A stretch of 64,000 bases of DNA from Solea solea (Eukaryota > Chordata > Actinopteri > Pleuronectiformes > Soleidae). The stretch is taken from assembly GCF_958295425.1 (NCBI RefSeq), contig NC_081153.1:14103001-14167000 (forward strand), read 5' to 3'. The notes beneath the pieces were generated by a model. That model ran no database searches, was not told the origin of the DNA, and saw only the letters and a list, made by a program, of their open reading frames with translations. A program made the translations under genes and the position numbers. Positions 45,221 through 58,265 of the stretch are shown piece by piece; the first letter of the stretch is position 1; every line of letters starts with the position of its first letter.

Positions 45221-48200
45221 ACACCTAAGCCTCAAAATGTTCGTCTTGCTTATTTTTACCAGAAGGGCCAGAAAATGTCCTGTGTGTAAGTGTTTTTGCC
45301 CAGTTTTCCAGAGTAATTTTCAATATCTGGCAGTTATTGACAATTTACTGCATGTTAAAATCGTGTATTAACAATTTAAAAAAAGCACTATAGTTGTACA
45401 TGAACAGTATAAAACATATTTTAAATAACATTTGGTTGTCTCAATGTGTAAAAACAGGCCAAAAAATGGAATCTTATGTACAGGCGTTTTGCTCTCTCCT
45501 CTCTGGTGGCCAGCTTCTTGAAACAGCGAGAGTGACATTACCATGATAACCAAATATTGGCTTTGACGTGCAACTTCTCAGCTTTAAGGAACTAACTAAT
45601 TTTATAGCACAAACCGTTGCGTAATTATGGTCATGCAAAATGCGCTCGGTGCTAAAAGGGTTAAGTGTCCTTGATATCGTTGATAACGTTAATAACTGTT
45701 AAAATACATATTCATGTTGATAATTATGCACTTAAAATACCGTGTACTAATGTAAAATGAGCTTGGTGCTTCTTTTATCCCTGACGTTTGTTCCCAGATT
45801 GAGCCGTGCAGTGATACACAGCCAACAACAAAGGGCTGAGATTTGCTCCAGGTTGTGCTGATAAAGGGGCCAAAGCAAACTTATCTCCTCATCAATCTTA
45901 AGCCCATCCTGAGGCCTGGGCAGAGCCGTGTGTTTCCTAGCCCATGTGATGCTAATTGTACAGACAGACACAGGAGCAGAAGCTCCTCCCCGGCTCCAGA
46001 CAGAAGAAACCCGATGCCTTTAAAAGCCAATAAAAGCATAATGGAATCTAGAAACCCGAGCATCTAAGTCCATCACGCCTCAGCGTGAGGTGGAGCTGAA
46101 ACGCTATATGTACCTCCCGAAAATGAAAATTGACTTGAAGTTGTTTTGGTGCCTCAACAACACAGTGAGGATATGAGTGTGTGAATGTTGCTGATTTATT
46201 TCAAACCCTGAAAGTTCAGAAAACTACTGAAAAGATGTGTGCATGGTGCAAATGTGTGTGTGTGTGTGTGTGTGTGTGTCCTGTATTCCAAGGGATCACT
46301 TTTACAATGAAGGCCGTTGCTATGGGCAACCTTTGCCTTTCACAGAAATTCCCATTTCCCTGAGAAAAACTACCCCCCAATCCTGAAACACACACACACG
46401 CACAGACTATAAGAGCGCTAACAAAACAAGCAGGAGCGTTATGTAATGTCAAATAAACAACCTAGAATTCAACATCAAAACAGTCTACTCCTCTTTCTGC
46501 TCCACCAATCCATCCCTACCTCTCTTCTTCTCCCCCCCCCCCGGAACCACATACTCCGTGCCAGTGTATCCCCAGTCCTCACCCCATTTTCCTTTCATCT
46601 TTAACTCTACTCCGTATCCCAAGGCTAGCTTCCTAAATTCAGCGTGACTCCAAAAAACACACACACACACACACTCACACTTAAATAAACACACACCCTG
46701 CCCCCAAGGCAACACCACAGTCCACCCCAGAGGCCCTCTTTTACAAGTCCCCTCACACACACACACACACACACGCACCTTTCAGTTTTGGAGGTGTGTG
46801 TGTGTGTGTGCGCGTGTTTTCAAACGTGCATCATCAATGTTTATCCTAACCTTTAACAGTAATGTATAATCACCTCCTGTGCCTCGACATGTTTTATTTA
46901 TGACATAATATTATGAGAGTGAACTCATGGTATGCCAGGCAGTAGTGCGTCAGTGTATGTAATTACGGCGTGGGTATGTGTCTGATTGAGTATAATCACA
47001 GGTTTTGTTTGTGGTGTGTGTGTGTGTGTGTACACATGTGCACACAAATATCCCTCAGACCTATCAGTGTGTGTTTTATGTGATTCCGGGGGAGACGAAC
47101 AGAGCCAGATATGCATTTTGCCTTGACTTCAGGAGCTATAAAGAGCGATTCTTTCAGCCTGTGCCACAATGCTAACTAACCACAGTGAGTCTCAATGAGC
47201 CTTGGTCTGCTGCACACATAAGCGAGAGCCAGAATCATCTGTATGTTGCCCTGAATTTCCCTCCACCACTGGATTTTGTTCCCATTTTCTTTTTTTTGTT
47301 TTATAAATGGAGACTGTAATATGACAGCTGTATTCTGCTGGATCTGTGCAGTGAGTGCAATCCTGTTTTTTTTGGGTTTCTTTTTGGCAACACATGACTA
47401 GTGCCATTGTAAGACATGCAGAGCCATTTTAAAACAATCCGGGAGCGTGGAACATGTAATTATGCACATAGTTGTGTAAAAAGAGAAGGGGGAAACCCAA
47501 ATTGAAGGACAAGAAAGACAAGCCGGGTAAAAACATTGGGCGTTTGATGAGGTTGTGGAGTCATGTTCTGACAAAGCAAACACAGGTATGTCTTCTGGTA
47601 CAAACGTGATTTGTCGGGCTTTTTGCACTATACATTTAATCATGTACGCGGAGCTGCGAGCGTCGTGTGACTGTGTGAGCCCCCGCTTGTTTTACAAGTA
47701 CAAAGCCTGAATTTTATACCTGAGCCGACAATGCTGCCACCTCACAATTATTAATATTCCACGGGAGATGAGCTGCTCCAGATTTTAATTTCGGATCACA
47801 TGAAAGGAAATGCAAGATTATGAGGGTGAGGGATGGGTCTTGTATTAAAGCAGCAACCTGACAAGAAGAAGGTGTGAATGTGTGTGTGTGTGTGTGTGTG
47901 CATTTGTGTGCATGCGTGTATGCACCAAGCACTGTTCAGCGGCAACCGCAGCCTCTTGGGTTACTGAGGAATGTGTTTGATGACATGATCATAATGACGC
48001 TTTCTATCTCGGCTCAGCTGGCCTGAGGGGGATCTCTGAACAAATCTGAACTGGACTAGTTTGTGTGCGTGTGTAAATCCTGGTTTGGTGAATCAGTATG
48101 TCTGCAGAAAACCTCTTCCTCTTATTCTTATCTGACTAATGTGCATCTTTGTGAATTGTATGCATGTGCCCATTGTCTCAATAGAGTCACACACTGTTAC

Positions 48201-50779
48201 AGTAGATGCAATGCTGCTCTTCGAAGGAGGAGGAAATAATCATTCATTTTGCCTTTTAATGGGATTTTATCTGAGCTCATATTGTCGTCTGCTGCAGCAT
48301 CTCTCAGCTCTCGAGACTGTGAAGAATCATTTGAATACTCCCTCTGATTTCTGAGACCATCTGTGAGTCCCACTTCTCTCTCTGTCCCTCCATTTACCAC
48401 ATCTGCAGCGACGACGTCAGACCAGGAACAGAAATATCATGAATGACACTGGTCATGTCCATGCCTCGGTTCCCCTGTAAGGCATGTTTATCTTATGATG
48501 GACAGTTCTTCTCCTGTAGTAGCACTTGTATGTAGAGTAAGAGGACTTTGTTCAAAAACATGTTTTAACCCATAAGAACTCTCATTTTAAAGCCTTAAGA
48601 TTCTCTAAACTTTCCTCTAAATTGCAACATCATTTAAAGACTTGACATCATGAGCCACTGGAAAAGACCTGAAACTAGCAATTGAGACCATTAAAGCTGT
48701 AGTGTGTAACTTTTAACTATAAACAAGCTACTACTGGCATGTATACCTTCAGTCAGACCAGAGTCACACTCAAAACGGCCTGGGTAACCCCTGGCTAACA
48801 CCTTCTTCTATAAAAGAATTGAAGAAGCTGGTACACAAAAGAAAAGTAGGTGAGAAGTGGATTGATTTTCCCATGTATGTCCATTCAGGCAGAGTTATTT
48901 TTTACAACCTGTGGAGTCACCACATGGTGGTTATTCAATATAACCGCACTTCCTGGTGCCTGGTTGCCCACAATAAACGCAGGAACGAAACACTATCAGC
49001 AATCAACAAAAAGCCTTACTCTCACTTTCACTTTCACCTCATTTCAACATAGATTGGTAGTCGTTTGCTCAAGAGACACAGCTCAAAAACAACAATCATC
49101 TAGTGTAAATCTGAGCCCAAGATCAGACCCAAAGTGAGGCATAAAGGTGATCTTTATGAGCCATTTCCACAATTCCCTGTAGCGTAATTCACTGTAGGTG
49201 CAGCACCCACGTTTTGCGAAACCACTGCTGCTAATTCACGGTCATCTCTCTGCTCCTCTCCACACAACAGTCTGAGGCACACTGATAAGAGCTGGAGAAC
49301 TGGAGTCACGCAGCTCAGTGACATAAGTGGACTGTTGATAGCTCTCCACCTTTGAAAGGGTCACACCAGTCGCACCACTTGGTACAAACCCTCGGGCTAC
49401 CTGCACACACTTTTTTATTACCAGCCTGTTCACTGTTTGTGTTCTTCCACACCCACAGGTGATATTTCGGAGCAACGTGGATCACTGACCCCGTCTTTTG
49501 CTTTTTCTGCCTGGTCTCACCACCTCTCCACATTGCTGTTCCTCCGTTACCATCTGGACAGGTTTGGACAGCACTGACACACTTAAGAGTCAGACAAGGA
49601 CGTGTGTGAGAGAGATAAAGCACACACCCAGAGAGAGAGAGAGACTAAGTTACCAGGTGACGGCCTGGTTAAGACACCTGCCACCTTCAGCAGAGATTAA
49701 CACAGAAAGGCTCTGCACAGCCACACTAGTCACACGTGCACACACATGCACGCTGATGATAGGATGTCGAGATAGTATCTGATACCTGTGACGTCAGGTG
49801 AGCTTTTGTGAGCCTTCAAACAGCTAACACCTGCACACTACAGCCAGAGGGGGGGTCAAAGAAATCCTGTCTTTTTATTAAAAAAAATCACTTCAGGGAG
49901 ACATGATGAGTCTCTCCAGGCCCCGGAGCGCTGAAGACATGAAAGGCTGCTCTACTTAACACAGGTAACTTTATACACTGTATTCAATATTTGCAATACA
50001 TTGGATTAAAAAGGTTGACTGTAACTCCTGAAGCTGCAGTGCGTACGTTTTGGTGTTTGTTGTCGTTGTTGTTGATGTTATTAATCCAATTCTGTTTGGT
50101 CGTCAACAACAGAAACCATGGCATCTCACACCTCTTTCAGTGTGTTTGTGTGTGTGTGCAGCAGCGGCAGAGGGGTCGGCAGGGACAAGAAGCATCTAAA
50201 CATTTTAATTAATATCATTTTGTCACACCTGCTATTGTTCATAATCTTGATGTCTGTTTTAAAGGCCTAACGAGGGACAGGATTTGGAAATCAGCGGAAA
50301 CCATTAGGTACAATTGCATGTACATAGCAGGCGGGAGTTGCACTATGGTAATTAGCATTTTCCCTATCAAATAAAGTATATAAATAAAATACATAAGTCC
50401 CATCAAACTGCTGAACAACCAGGTTTTTCGAAAACGTTTCATGGGCGTTTCCTTGTGTTTTCAATCTGACATTAATCTGTGCTTTTACTCAATGTTGACA
50501 TAAAACAAATCACTTCCTGTGCAGAACAGGAATGTTGATGAGTTACACAAAATCTAAACACGTCGAGTGTGTAAACTGATTTGACAATAAAGGTTAGGCT
50601 ACGTTACAGACGCAGTCGGATGTTCCTTTATGTTTATGTGTGTTGTGATTTAGCCTCGATTGGGCAAGGAACCACATATGGTAACTTTACTTCATTATAT
50701 TTTCTACATGGAAATGTTATGTTTTTAAAAAGTGCCCTGCAATGACACTCTCTCCCCTCTCCATACACAAATCTGAATC

Positions 50780-50932
50780 ATTGTGGTTTGTGGACAAAAA
50801 CAAGACATTTGAGATCATCACCTTTTCCCAGTTTGATAAACCCTAATCAACGTATTCTGACATCTACTGTCATATTATGGACCAAATGATCAATAGCTTA
50901 ATCGATTGTGAAAATAATTGTTGCAGCCCTTA
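50780..50932 (-). mobile_element. hAT-like MITE fragment
   Basis: Ends AATAATTGTTGCAGCCCT with GATCAATAGCTTAATCGATT before it, the reverse orientation of the family at 549 and 2238. Only one end is preserved. Confidence 0.6.
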
Positions 50933-52170
50933 ATGTATGCATTACACATGTAACGTGTATATACACAGGATGGTATATGCAATATACTTGAATATGAACA
51001 TTTTCAGTGACATATTTCTGTGTACTGTTGTTGTTTTCAAGCGCAAGTCAATTTTTCTTCCATCTTCCATGATGATTATCGATACTGACTAATTTGAGAA
51101 TGCTTTTGCCCATATTGTCCTTCCCTAATGTCGTAAATTTGCTGACACGTGTCTCTGCAGACGTAATGCAGTAGCAATGGTAAGTACAGTGTGCGGCCAT
51201 TTTAATCAGGTGTATTGTTACTTTAAACTTGAAATGTGCATAAATATCTTCAGATAATAAATGCTGTTTCACCCTGGTGGTCAGAACCCATTCAGCATCC
51301 TGTAAATGTAATCCCCCCGCTCTGTTATAAATATATACATTTACTGCCACGGATTGCATGTCTGAAATGAAAATCTCTTCTCCCCCCCCTCCCTTGCTGA
51401 CTATTTGCAGCACATCTTCTTCTTCAATGAACCAAGTGAAACGGCTCCAGATTTTAAAAGGGGCAATTCTTATTTAGCGCTGAGACGGTCTTTAGAGAAT
51501 CAGCGGCAGCGGGGGGTCATCAGAAGTCATCACTTTGCGTTCACAAGCAGGAACGTGCTGAGCAATTTAACACCGATTAGCTGTGTTTAATAAATGAGAA
51601 GTGACTGTGGGTGGCTTCATGGAGATTCAGAGGAAAAGCGCTTTAGTTATGAGCGTTGAAACTAATTTGGGGTTTCGAACGAAAATACAGGATGACATTT
51701 ATAACTGCCTACAAGTTGTCTTGTGTAGTGTATGAAGCTCAAATCCAGTGCTAAAACCATCCTTCTGGACATGTTGCTGTAAGTATTCGTGAGTGGGAAG
51801 CAAGAAAATGCTGATTCTGTCTCTTGCCAAACACATTTGTGATCTCTCCCTGTATGTTTGTGTCACTTTTTCCTCCCCGTGACCAATAAAAGTGAGCAAC
51901 TGGGCAAATACAGCAAAAAACAGCAGAACATGCTCACATACAACAGCCAGGGTGTTTTTTTTCTTCTATTTTTACTTCTTTCTGCTGATCAAATTTCTGA
52001 TAGTGCAGCCATAGCAGATCCACATCGCAGCCACACGGGTCGTATTAATTCCCTGCACAAACCTGTGGGAGGATGGCATTACATTGGCTCGAGTTTGTTA
52101 TTCCAGCTCACTCGGGACCTAAAGCTGCCGCAGAGAGCCACCAAACCACAGCTGAAAAAGCATCCAGGCC

Positions 52171-52201
52171 CTAATATTATCTTTCTAATATTATCTTTCT
52201 C
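52171..52201. repeat. 15-bp tandem duplication
   Basis: TAATATTATCTTTCT occurs twice in direct succession; a local slippage event in non-coding DNA. Confidence 0.85.
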
Positions 52202-53725
52202 CACCAAGTTATAAGGACAAAGATGATCCAAGTGATGAATGCTCTAATGGTAAGTCATGCATTTGCTAAATATGGTATACGGTACAGTGAACGGCTTGGT
52301 CAGGAAGCTGCAGGGACAGAACAGGTGCATGTGGAGGAAAAAAAAACAAAACCCCAAGCATCTGGATCACCTAAATCTGAAACCATTTTCATGCATAAAG
52401 GTTGTTTTTTTATCATTATTAATATTCATTTGTATATCTACAAAAAAAGTGACTCAGACAGACAAAAATTACAGTTTCTAATGTTCCGCCTACCTCCAGT
52501 AGAAAATGACATCACATTATATGTAAAGCTTTTTCCTTCACCATTAATCCAAATCAGATGAAAAGCTCTCTCCTTTGAGTGATTAATTAAGTAGCTTTCA
52601 CACTGAGGGGTTTCCCTCTGGCTAAAAATATATAAAAAAGGTTTCCCTTCATCAGTGCTTTCATTCATAGTCTGATTTAATAATCTGTCACTCAAAAACC
52701 AGAAATATTTACACCTCTCCAAAGGCCTTCTCTGCTGTTCCTTATACGCCTTCAGTTTTCAATGGTGCCCATGGGCGGGCCTTAGGATGCTGCCTGCTGA
52801 TTGGCTAAACCACAGCACAAAGAAGAAATCAGGGTGCGTAAATGCAAAAAAATCCAATCACTGCAAGCAAAAAGTGTATTTCCAAACAAATAAATTAGAA
52901 TATTTTTAAATGATTAAATCGATATTTTATTTGCAGTTTGTGTATTTTGATTGTGTGGTTCATTTTTGTTTGCACTGTGAAACGTGTTGACACAAATCTA
53001 ATTCCATAGATTCACTCATGATCATGAATCGTATAATAAAAACAGTGTCTAATAGATGAGAAGAGTCGACTTTCTCTCCCGTTATATGCTGCAGTCTGTA
53101 CCAACAGAAGCGGTGAGGCTCAGGTGTTACGATGGCTCAGCAGTTAAGAGGCAAACACTGTATCCTCCGCTTGCATATTCCCAATTCAATGCTCTCTGGA
53201 GAATTTGCACATTATTTTAGGCTGAATGATTTGTGGAAAATGTTTAATTGTGACTTTTAGACAGATATCAAGTCTGCAATTTTGTTTTCTTCAGCACATC
53301 AATTAGAACCATGTGATGAGAAGTCCTCACTACATGTACTGTATATGTATCACATGTTTTAAATTGGAATAGAAATGTTATGTGATTTGTAAACTGCACT
53401 TCTATATGACCTCATCTCATTTAATATTCAGAAACCCTTGGGACAGAGTTCAGTGATCCTGCACTGACCTTCTGCATTTGTTTGGACACAAGATCAGGTT
53501 TAAAGACGTCTGAGCAGCCACAGTGAGCGCTGTGATGTTTTTTAGGAAACCAACTTGCACTAATAACAGCTTCATGTGTTTGGCAGCACTGTAATCAGTG
53601 TACATGTGAAAAAAATGTTAATGAGCTTTACCGCGGCAGCAAATCACATCAGTCAGGAATGAATGCTTAAGGAGTATCATTATAAATGGGATGATTTTTA
53701 AAACAATTAAAAAAGCTTTAAAAAA

Positions 53726-53726
<1 letters not shown>

Positions 53727-53777
<51 letters not shown>
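53727..53777. repeat. (GT)n microsatellite
   Basis: About 25 GT units with one GC interruption near the start. Confidence 0.95.
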
Positions 53778-53782
<5 letters not shown>

Positions 53783-54418
53783 ATGGATATTATCAAGTGA
53801 TGAGAGCTGACGGAGCAGCACCTCCAGCCCTGGGAAGCAGAATGTGTTTGAAAACGAGCAGCTGACAGCGAAACCTGCTGCAGACTCAGTGGGTCACATG
53901 ACTGTGTAGTGACACATCAGCTGGCCTAAAACTGTGTAATGGACTAGATCTGTGAGACGCCACACACACACACACACACACACACTATCAAATACATAGA
54001 TCCATTCAGCTAAAGGTGGAGTATAGAGGAGAAGTATGACTGGGAGGAGGGGCGATGCAGAGAGATGCATATCTGTATGTAGGACCCAGCTGTTACACTA
54101 ATCTGACAATCTAGGAGGATTACAATCCACATTTAAAGGACGAGCACACACACACACTCACAAAAACACACACGGGCCTCTCCGCGTGAAATACTCCTCC
54201 ATTATATATGACCTTATAAAACATGCATCTGTGTGTGTCACTGTCCTGCTGCCAGAAATGCCTTGAGATTGTGACACAACTGCTGCTCCCACACTCAACA
54301 AAACACTGCTGTGTGTGTGTGTGTGTGTTCCTTTGGTACCCAAGGAAACAGAAGGTGGTCCTAATGAAGCAAAAAAAAAACATCTGAGGAACTGTAGTGT
54401 GTAACTTTTACTCTAAAC

Positions 54419-54748
54419 CAGAGGTGTCAAACATATGGCTCGTGAGCCAGAACTGGCCCAACAGAGGGTCCAATCTGCCCTGCAGGATGAAATTGTGAAA
54501 ATTTTGCAGTATAATTAAAATGTAATCATAAAGTTATATGGAAATGAGCTACTAAGCTGCAGTCTGGTACAAGCATCTCTGCTGTTTTATGCATAATGTA
54601 ATTGTACATTGTCCTGATAAATAAATACAATGAAATTAAATGAAGTTAAATAAACAAAAGGAACACAAAACATTTGGAGTTCTTGTTGTTTATAGTTTAT
54701 CATGATATTATTTTACCGAACTGAACTAAAATGAGTTTGAAGCCACTG
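54419..54748 (+). mobile_element. hAT-like MITE with perfect 8-bp target duplication
   Basis: Starts CAGAGGTGTCAAACATATGG and ends ATGAGTTTGAAGCCACTG, which are imperfect inverted repeats. Exact flanks CTCTAAAC at 54411-54418 and 54749-54756. 330 bp, no transposase. Confidence 0.85.
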
Positions 54749-54797
54749 CTCTAAACAAATGTCTGTTACATTTAAACTATTGTCTGCTGGTTAAACC

Positions 54798-55191
54798 TAG
54801 GGATGGGATGATAACACTTTTTTGTGTCCAATACCAATATCACAAACTCAAGTATCTACTGATACCAATATTAGTCCGATACCGTCATTTGTAGACCCTT
54901 TATGAACTTTATGAAGCTGTTAATTCATTTGTGCTGAGTCATTTCAAAGACAGATCATTTTTCAAACGTGTGACAAATATTGTTCTCAAAAAAGAAGAAA
55001 CAGTCCAAACATGACTCGGCTAAAATGCTTGAGCTGATTTTTATTTACATTTTTATTGTCTGTGTGCGGTGAAGCATGTGATTATTGGCTTGTATCAGAT
55101 TTTATATTTTTATCTGTCCGATATCCGATACAGTGAATTTGACCAGTATTGGACCAATACTGATACTGACCGATACCGATTCTCATCTCTA
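54798..55191 (+). mobile_element. Second hAT-like MITE, with near-perfect 8-bp target duplication
   Basis: Starts TAGGGATGGGATGATAACAC and ends ACCGATTCTCATCTCTA, inverted ends. Flanks GTTAAACC (54790-54797) and GTTAAACT (55192-55199) differ at one base. The interior has GATACCAATATTAGTCCGAT and CGATATCCGATACAG. 394 bp, only 49 bp from the previous element. Confidence 0.8.
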
Positions 55192-55724
55192 GTTAAACTA
55201 GTGATGAGCTCCACATGACTCCCTCAGTTTAGCAGTGCAAAAATACCTTAATGCCCGGCAACATCCGCACACAGGAAGTGATTTGAAAAATTGCGCGACT
55301 AAAGTGAGACGGCTGCACAGAGCGAAAGCGAAGAACACAAGAATTCTACCACTCAAAATGTTGCTCATCAGTTAAAATGGATACACACTTCTCACCCTGC
55401 TGCTGTATACACACACAAACGCTCCCTCAGGCAGATCTGATAGTTTTCAGATGAGCGGCGCAGCAAACAAATAACGTTACACTGTTTCTGCTCACGAAGA
55501 CCAAACAAACAGAATAACAACAACAAAAATCATTAAGATTATGGATGAGGATTTAGTCCAAATGAACTCAAGTCAATGCAGAGTGTGTGTGTGTGTGGTT
55601 ATGTTTAGTGGAGAAATGTTGCACTGTGCAGTAAACGTTGTGGGTTGGCTGGTGCGTCAATGACTGCGTTTTTGTGGCTGCTTCTATGAAGTAGTGGAAG
55701 AGAGAGAGAGAGTGTGATGGTGAA

Positions 55725-55730
<6 letters not shown>

Positions 55731-55814
<84 letters not shown>
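55731..55814. repeat. (TG)42 microsatellite
   Basis: 84 bp of uninterrupted TG. Confidence 0.98.
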
Positions 55815-55815
<1 letters not shown>

Positions 55816-56072
55816 TTATAGCCTGGCTCAATGGGCCTATTTCTGCTGGGCCAGTGGGAGGGCGTGGCGCCTGTGGCTGAAACTTTTCTTGCGTTTCTAA
55901 GGAACTTTTCTTAGGGGGCTCAGAAATGTGGCTGCGTGTGTGTGAGAGAGTGCCTCACAGACCATGATGCCTTTGTGCAGCAGAAACTGAGAGAGAGAGA
56001 GAGAGAGAGAGAGGCACTCAGGGCTCTCTCTCAAAAACTAGTAATCAATGGTTTCTTCCTCAGCCCGAATCA

Positions 56073-56113
<41 letters not shown>

Positions 56114-58089
56114 ACGATGATGAGAATCACATTTTAGTCCATATACAGTGATGCGAGTCACAAGGCAGCATCTGTGTGTGTTCACATAATTACAGTCTGT
56201 GTAATCAGGGAAATGACAGTCATGCGACTATACACAGCCCAAGGATGAAAATCAATGCATGAAAGGCAGAGTTTTTGGAGAGGACATGCACTAATGGAAG
56301 ACACTTGAAAGGGAGGACAAAAGCAAGCGCGGGGTGCTGGGATGATGGACCCAGAGGCTGGAGGGTGGAGAGCAAGAGAGGAGCATTTTTTGTCTTTGAA
56401 GCAGGGGAGAAAAATCCAATCAGTCATTGTGTAATTCAATACAAGATTGAAATATGCACCTCTGCGAGAGAGTGACACACACATACACACACACGGCGAA
56501 CAAATCCCGAGCAGAGCAGCTGACCTTGCCACAGTCTCATGGCTTTTCCCCCGACTGGTTGACTAACCCACGTGAAGATGCAGCCTCTGACTGTCGGCAC
56601 AACCAAAGCTGATTGATTTATAGATCAATGTGATTTTTCATGACTCACATCAGCTCTAGGTGCAGACAACAGGCGACAGATGGACGTGGAGATAAGGGGC
56701 GAGAGCAGTACATGGTTCCAGTCTTAATGGACCACACTGGCGGATGCTTGTGACCTCGTAAGATATTCGTCTCGAGGTTCTGATAAACTCTAATGAATCA
56801 GTGTCAGAAGACTGCGGCCACTTACGAGGTTAACGTGGGAAAACGAGTAAAGGAAATGAGACATTTGCTTTGTCGATGAATGGATCTGGTGTTCTCAGTT
56901 AATTCTGCCCTGTACCGAGATTTTAAAGAAGGTTTCTCATTAGGAAACCGTCATTAAGTTTCCACGCGCAGTTAAAGTCGAGCTCCGGTTGTAGTTGGGT
57001 AAAAGTGTGGGGCATGTACAGAGTGTCCCGGCCAGTAAATTAACTCCAAACTTAATTTTTGAGGAATTCGCTTCAGTAACTTTTCAGTCAGACCAAGATG
57101 TTTACAAAAGTCGGTGTAACAGTATAATTTCATTTTTCCCAGATGGGATCTTTTGTCTCTGTTCTTCATTATCACACACACAGAATATCTTTGGGCTTTC
57201 AATTGTTGTTTAGACAATAAAAGATATTTAAAGATAGTACCTGCTTTTATAGCATTTCCTGGCATTGTATATAGACCAGTTATTCCCAGAGACTGGGTCA
57301 AGCAAGACCCACACATGAGTCACATGAGATTTGTTTTTGAGTCATCCAATATGTTATAAATAAATAAATAAATAAATAAATAAATGAATGTTCACATGCA
57401 ATAAAGCGGAGAGGAGAAATTCACTGTGGTTGAACCGTTTGCAGCTCAGGTATTCAATCGATAAAAAGGGCTAAAATATCATAAAAATGAATTCCCGCCC
57501 TCACAGTGAGGAGTCTGTGTTCACCGACCACACACTATATTACTATGGGATGCTGCACAGAATGCTCTGTGGATCAAACACTTTAAAACCGCAAAGCAAC
57601 AGTTTTACATTTTTTTTTAGTTAAAACAACCAAGATACAGTGTGGTAATGTGATGGCTTACTGGATAAAATGTGAGGGGATGTGAAATTCTAGAATTTTT
57701 ATTTAGCTACCATTTTGTGCTCAGGGGGAAACAAAAAGATAATCATTACTCATAAGAAAACACAGTCTTTTCAGCCCTTTGAATAAGCAATAAATAAATA
57801 AACTCTCTTTAATACAACCACCATTCACATGACAGCATGTGTTTGTTATCAGCGACGTGTCACTGGACCTTTTTTTTTTTAAAACTCCAGACGACAAACA
57901 ACCAGAGCAGAATTAATGACACACAACAGATAATAATCAGTCTCTGCCATGTGACTCTACATCTAACTACTGTGTTTCTTTAAAATGGTATACATAAAGA
58001 TAAGCCGTATACATGTAGTATTACAGTACAGTAACATGTAGTATTATAATAATATTATAGCAATAGCATGTTTCGGGGCATGTCCTTCC

Positions 58090-58265
58090 AGGAGGAGACC
58101 TCGGGTTAGACCCGGGACAGACTGAGGGGATTATATCTCTCGGCTGGCCTGGGAACATCTGGGGATCCCCCCTGAAGTAGCTGGTAGAAGTGTCTGCGGA
58201 GAGGCCGGTCTGGGCTTCCTTGCTAAGGCTGCTGCCCCCGTGACCCGGATAAAGCGGGAAGACAG
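58090..58265 (+). mobile_element. LINE reverse-transcriptase 3' end, relic
   Basis: GGGACAGACTGAGGGGATTA followed by TATCTCTCGGCTGGCCTGGG reads like the DYISRLAWEHLGIPPE stretch at the end of L2-like fish LINE polyproteins, then AAGGCTGCTGCCCCCGTGAC and CCCGGATAAAGCGGGAAGA. Short, truncated and non-functional. Confidence 0.7.

Noticed and set aside
53125..53240. Possible SINE head (ATGGCTCAGCAGTTAAGAGG)
   Set aside because: Too short and diverged to support; no body or tail follows.
55568..55831. Frames of alternating Thr-His or Cys-Val
   Set aside because: Translation of CA/GT microsatellites; the same applies to similar frames at 10578, 16540, 34164, 43145, 53618 and 63422.
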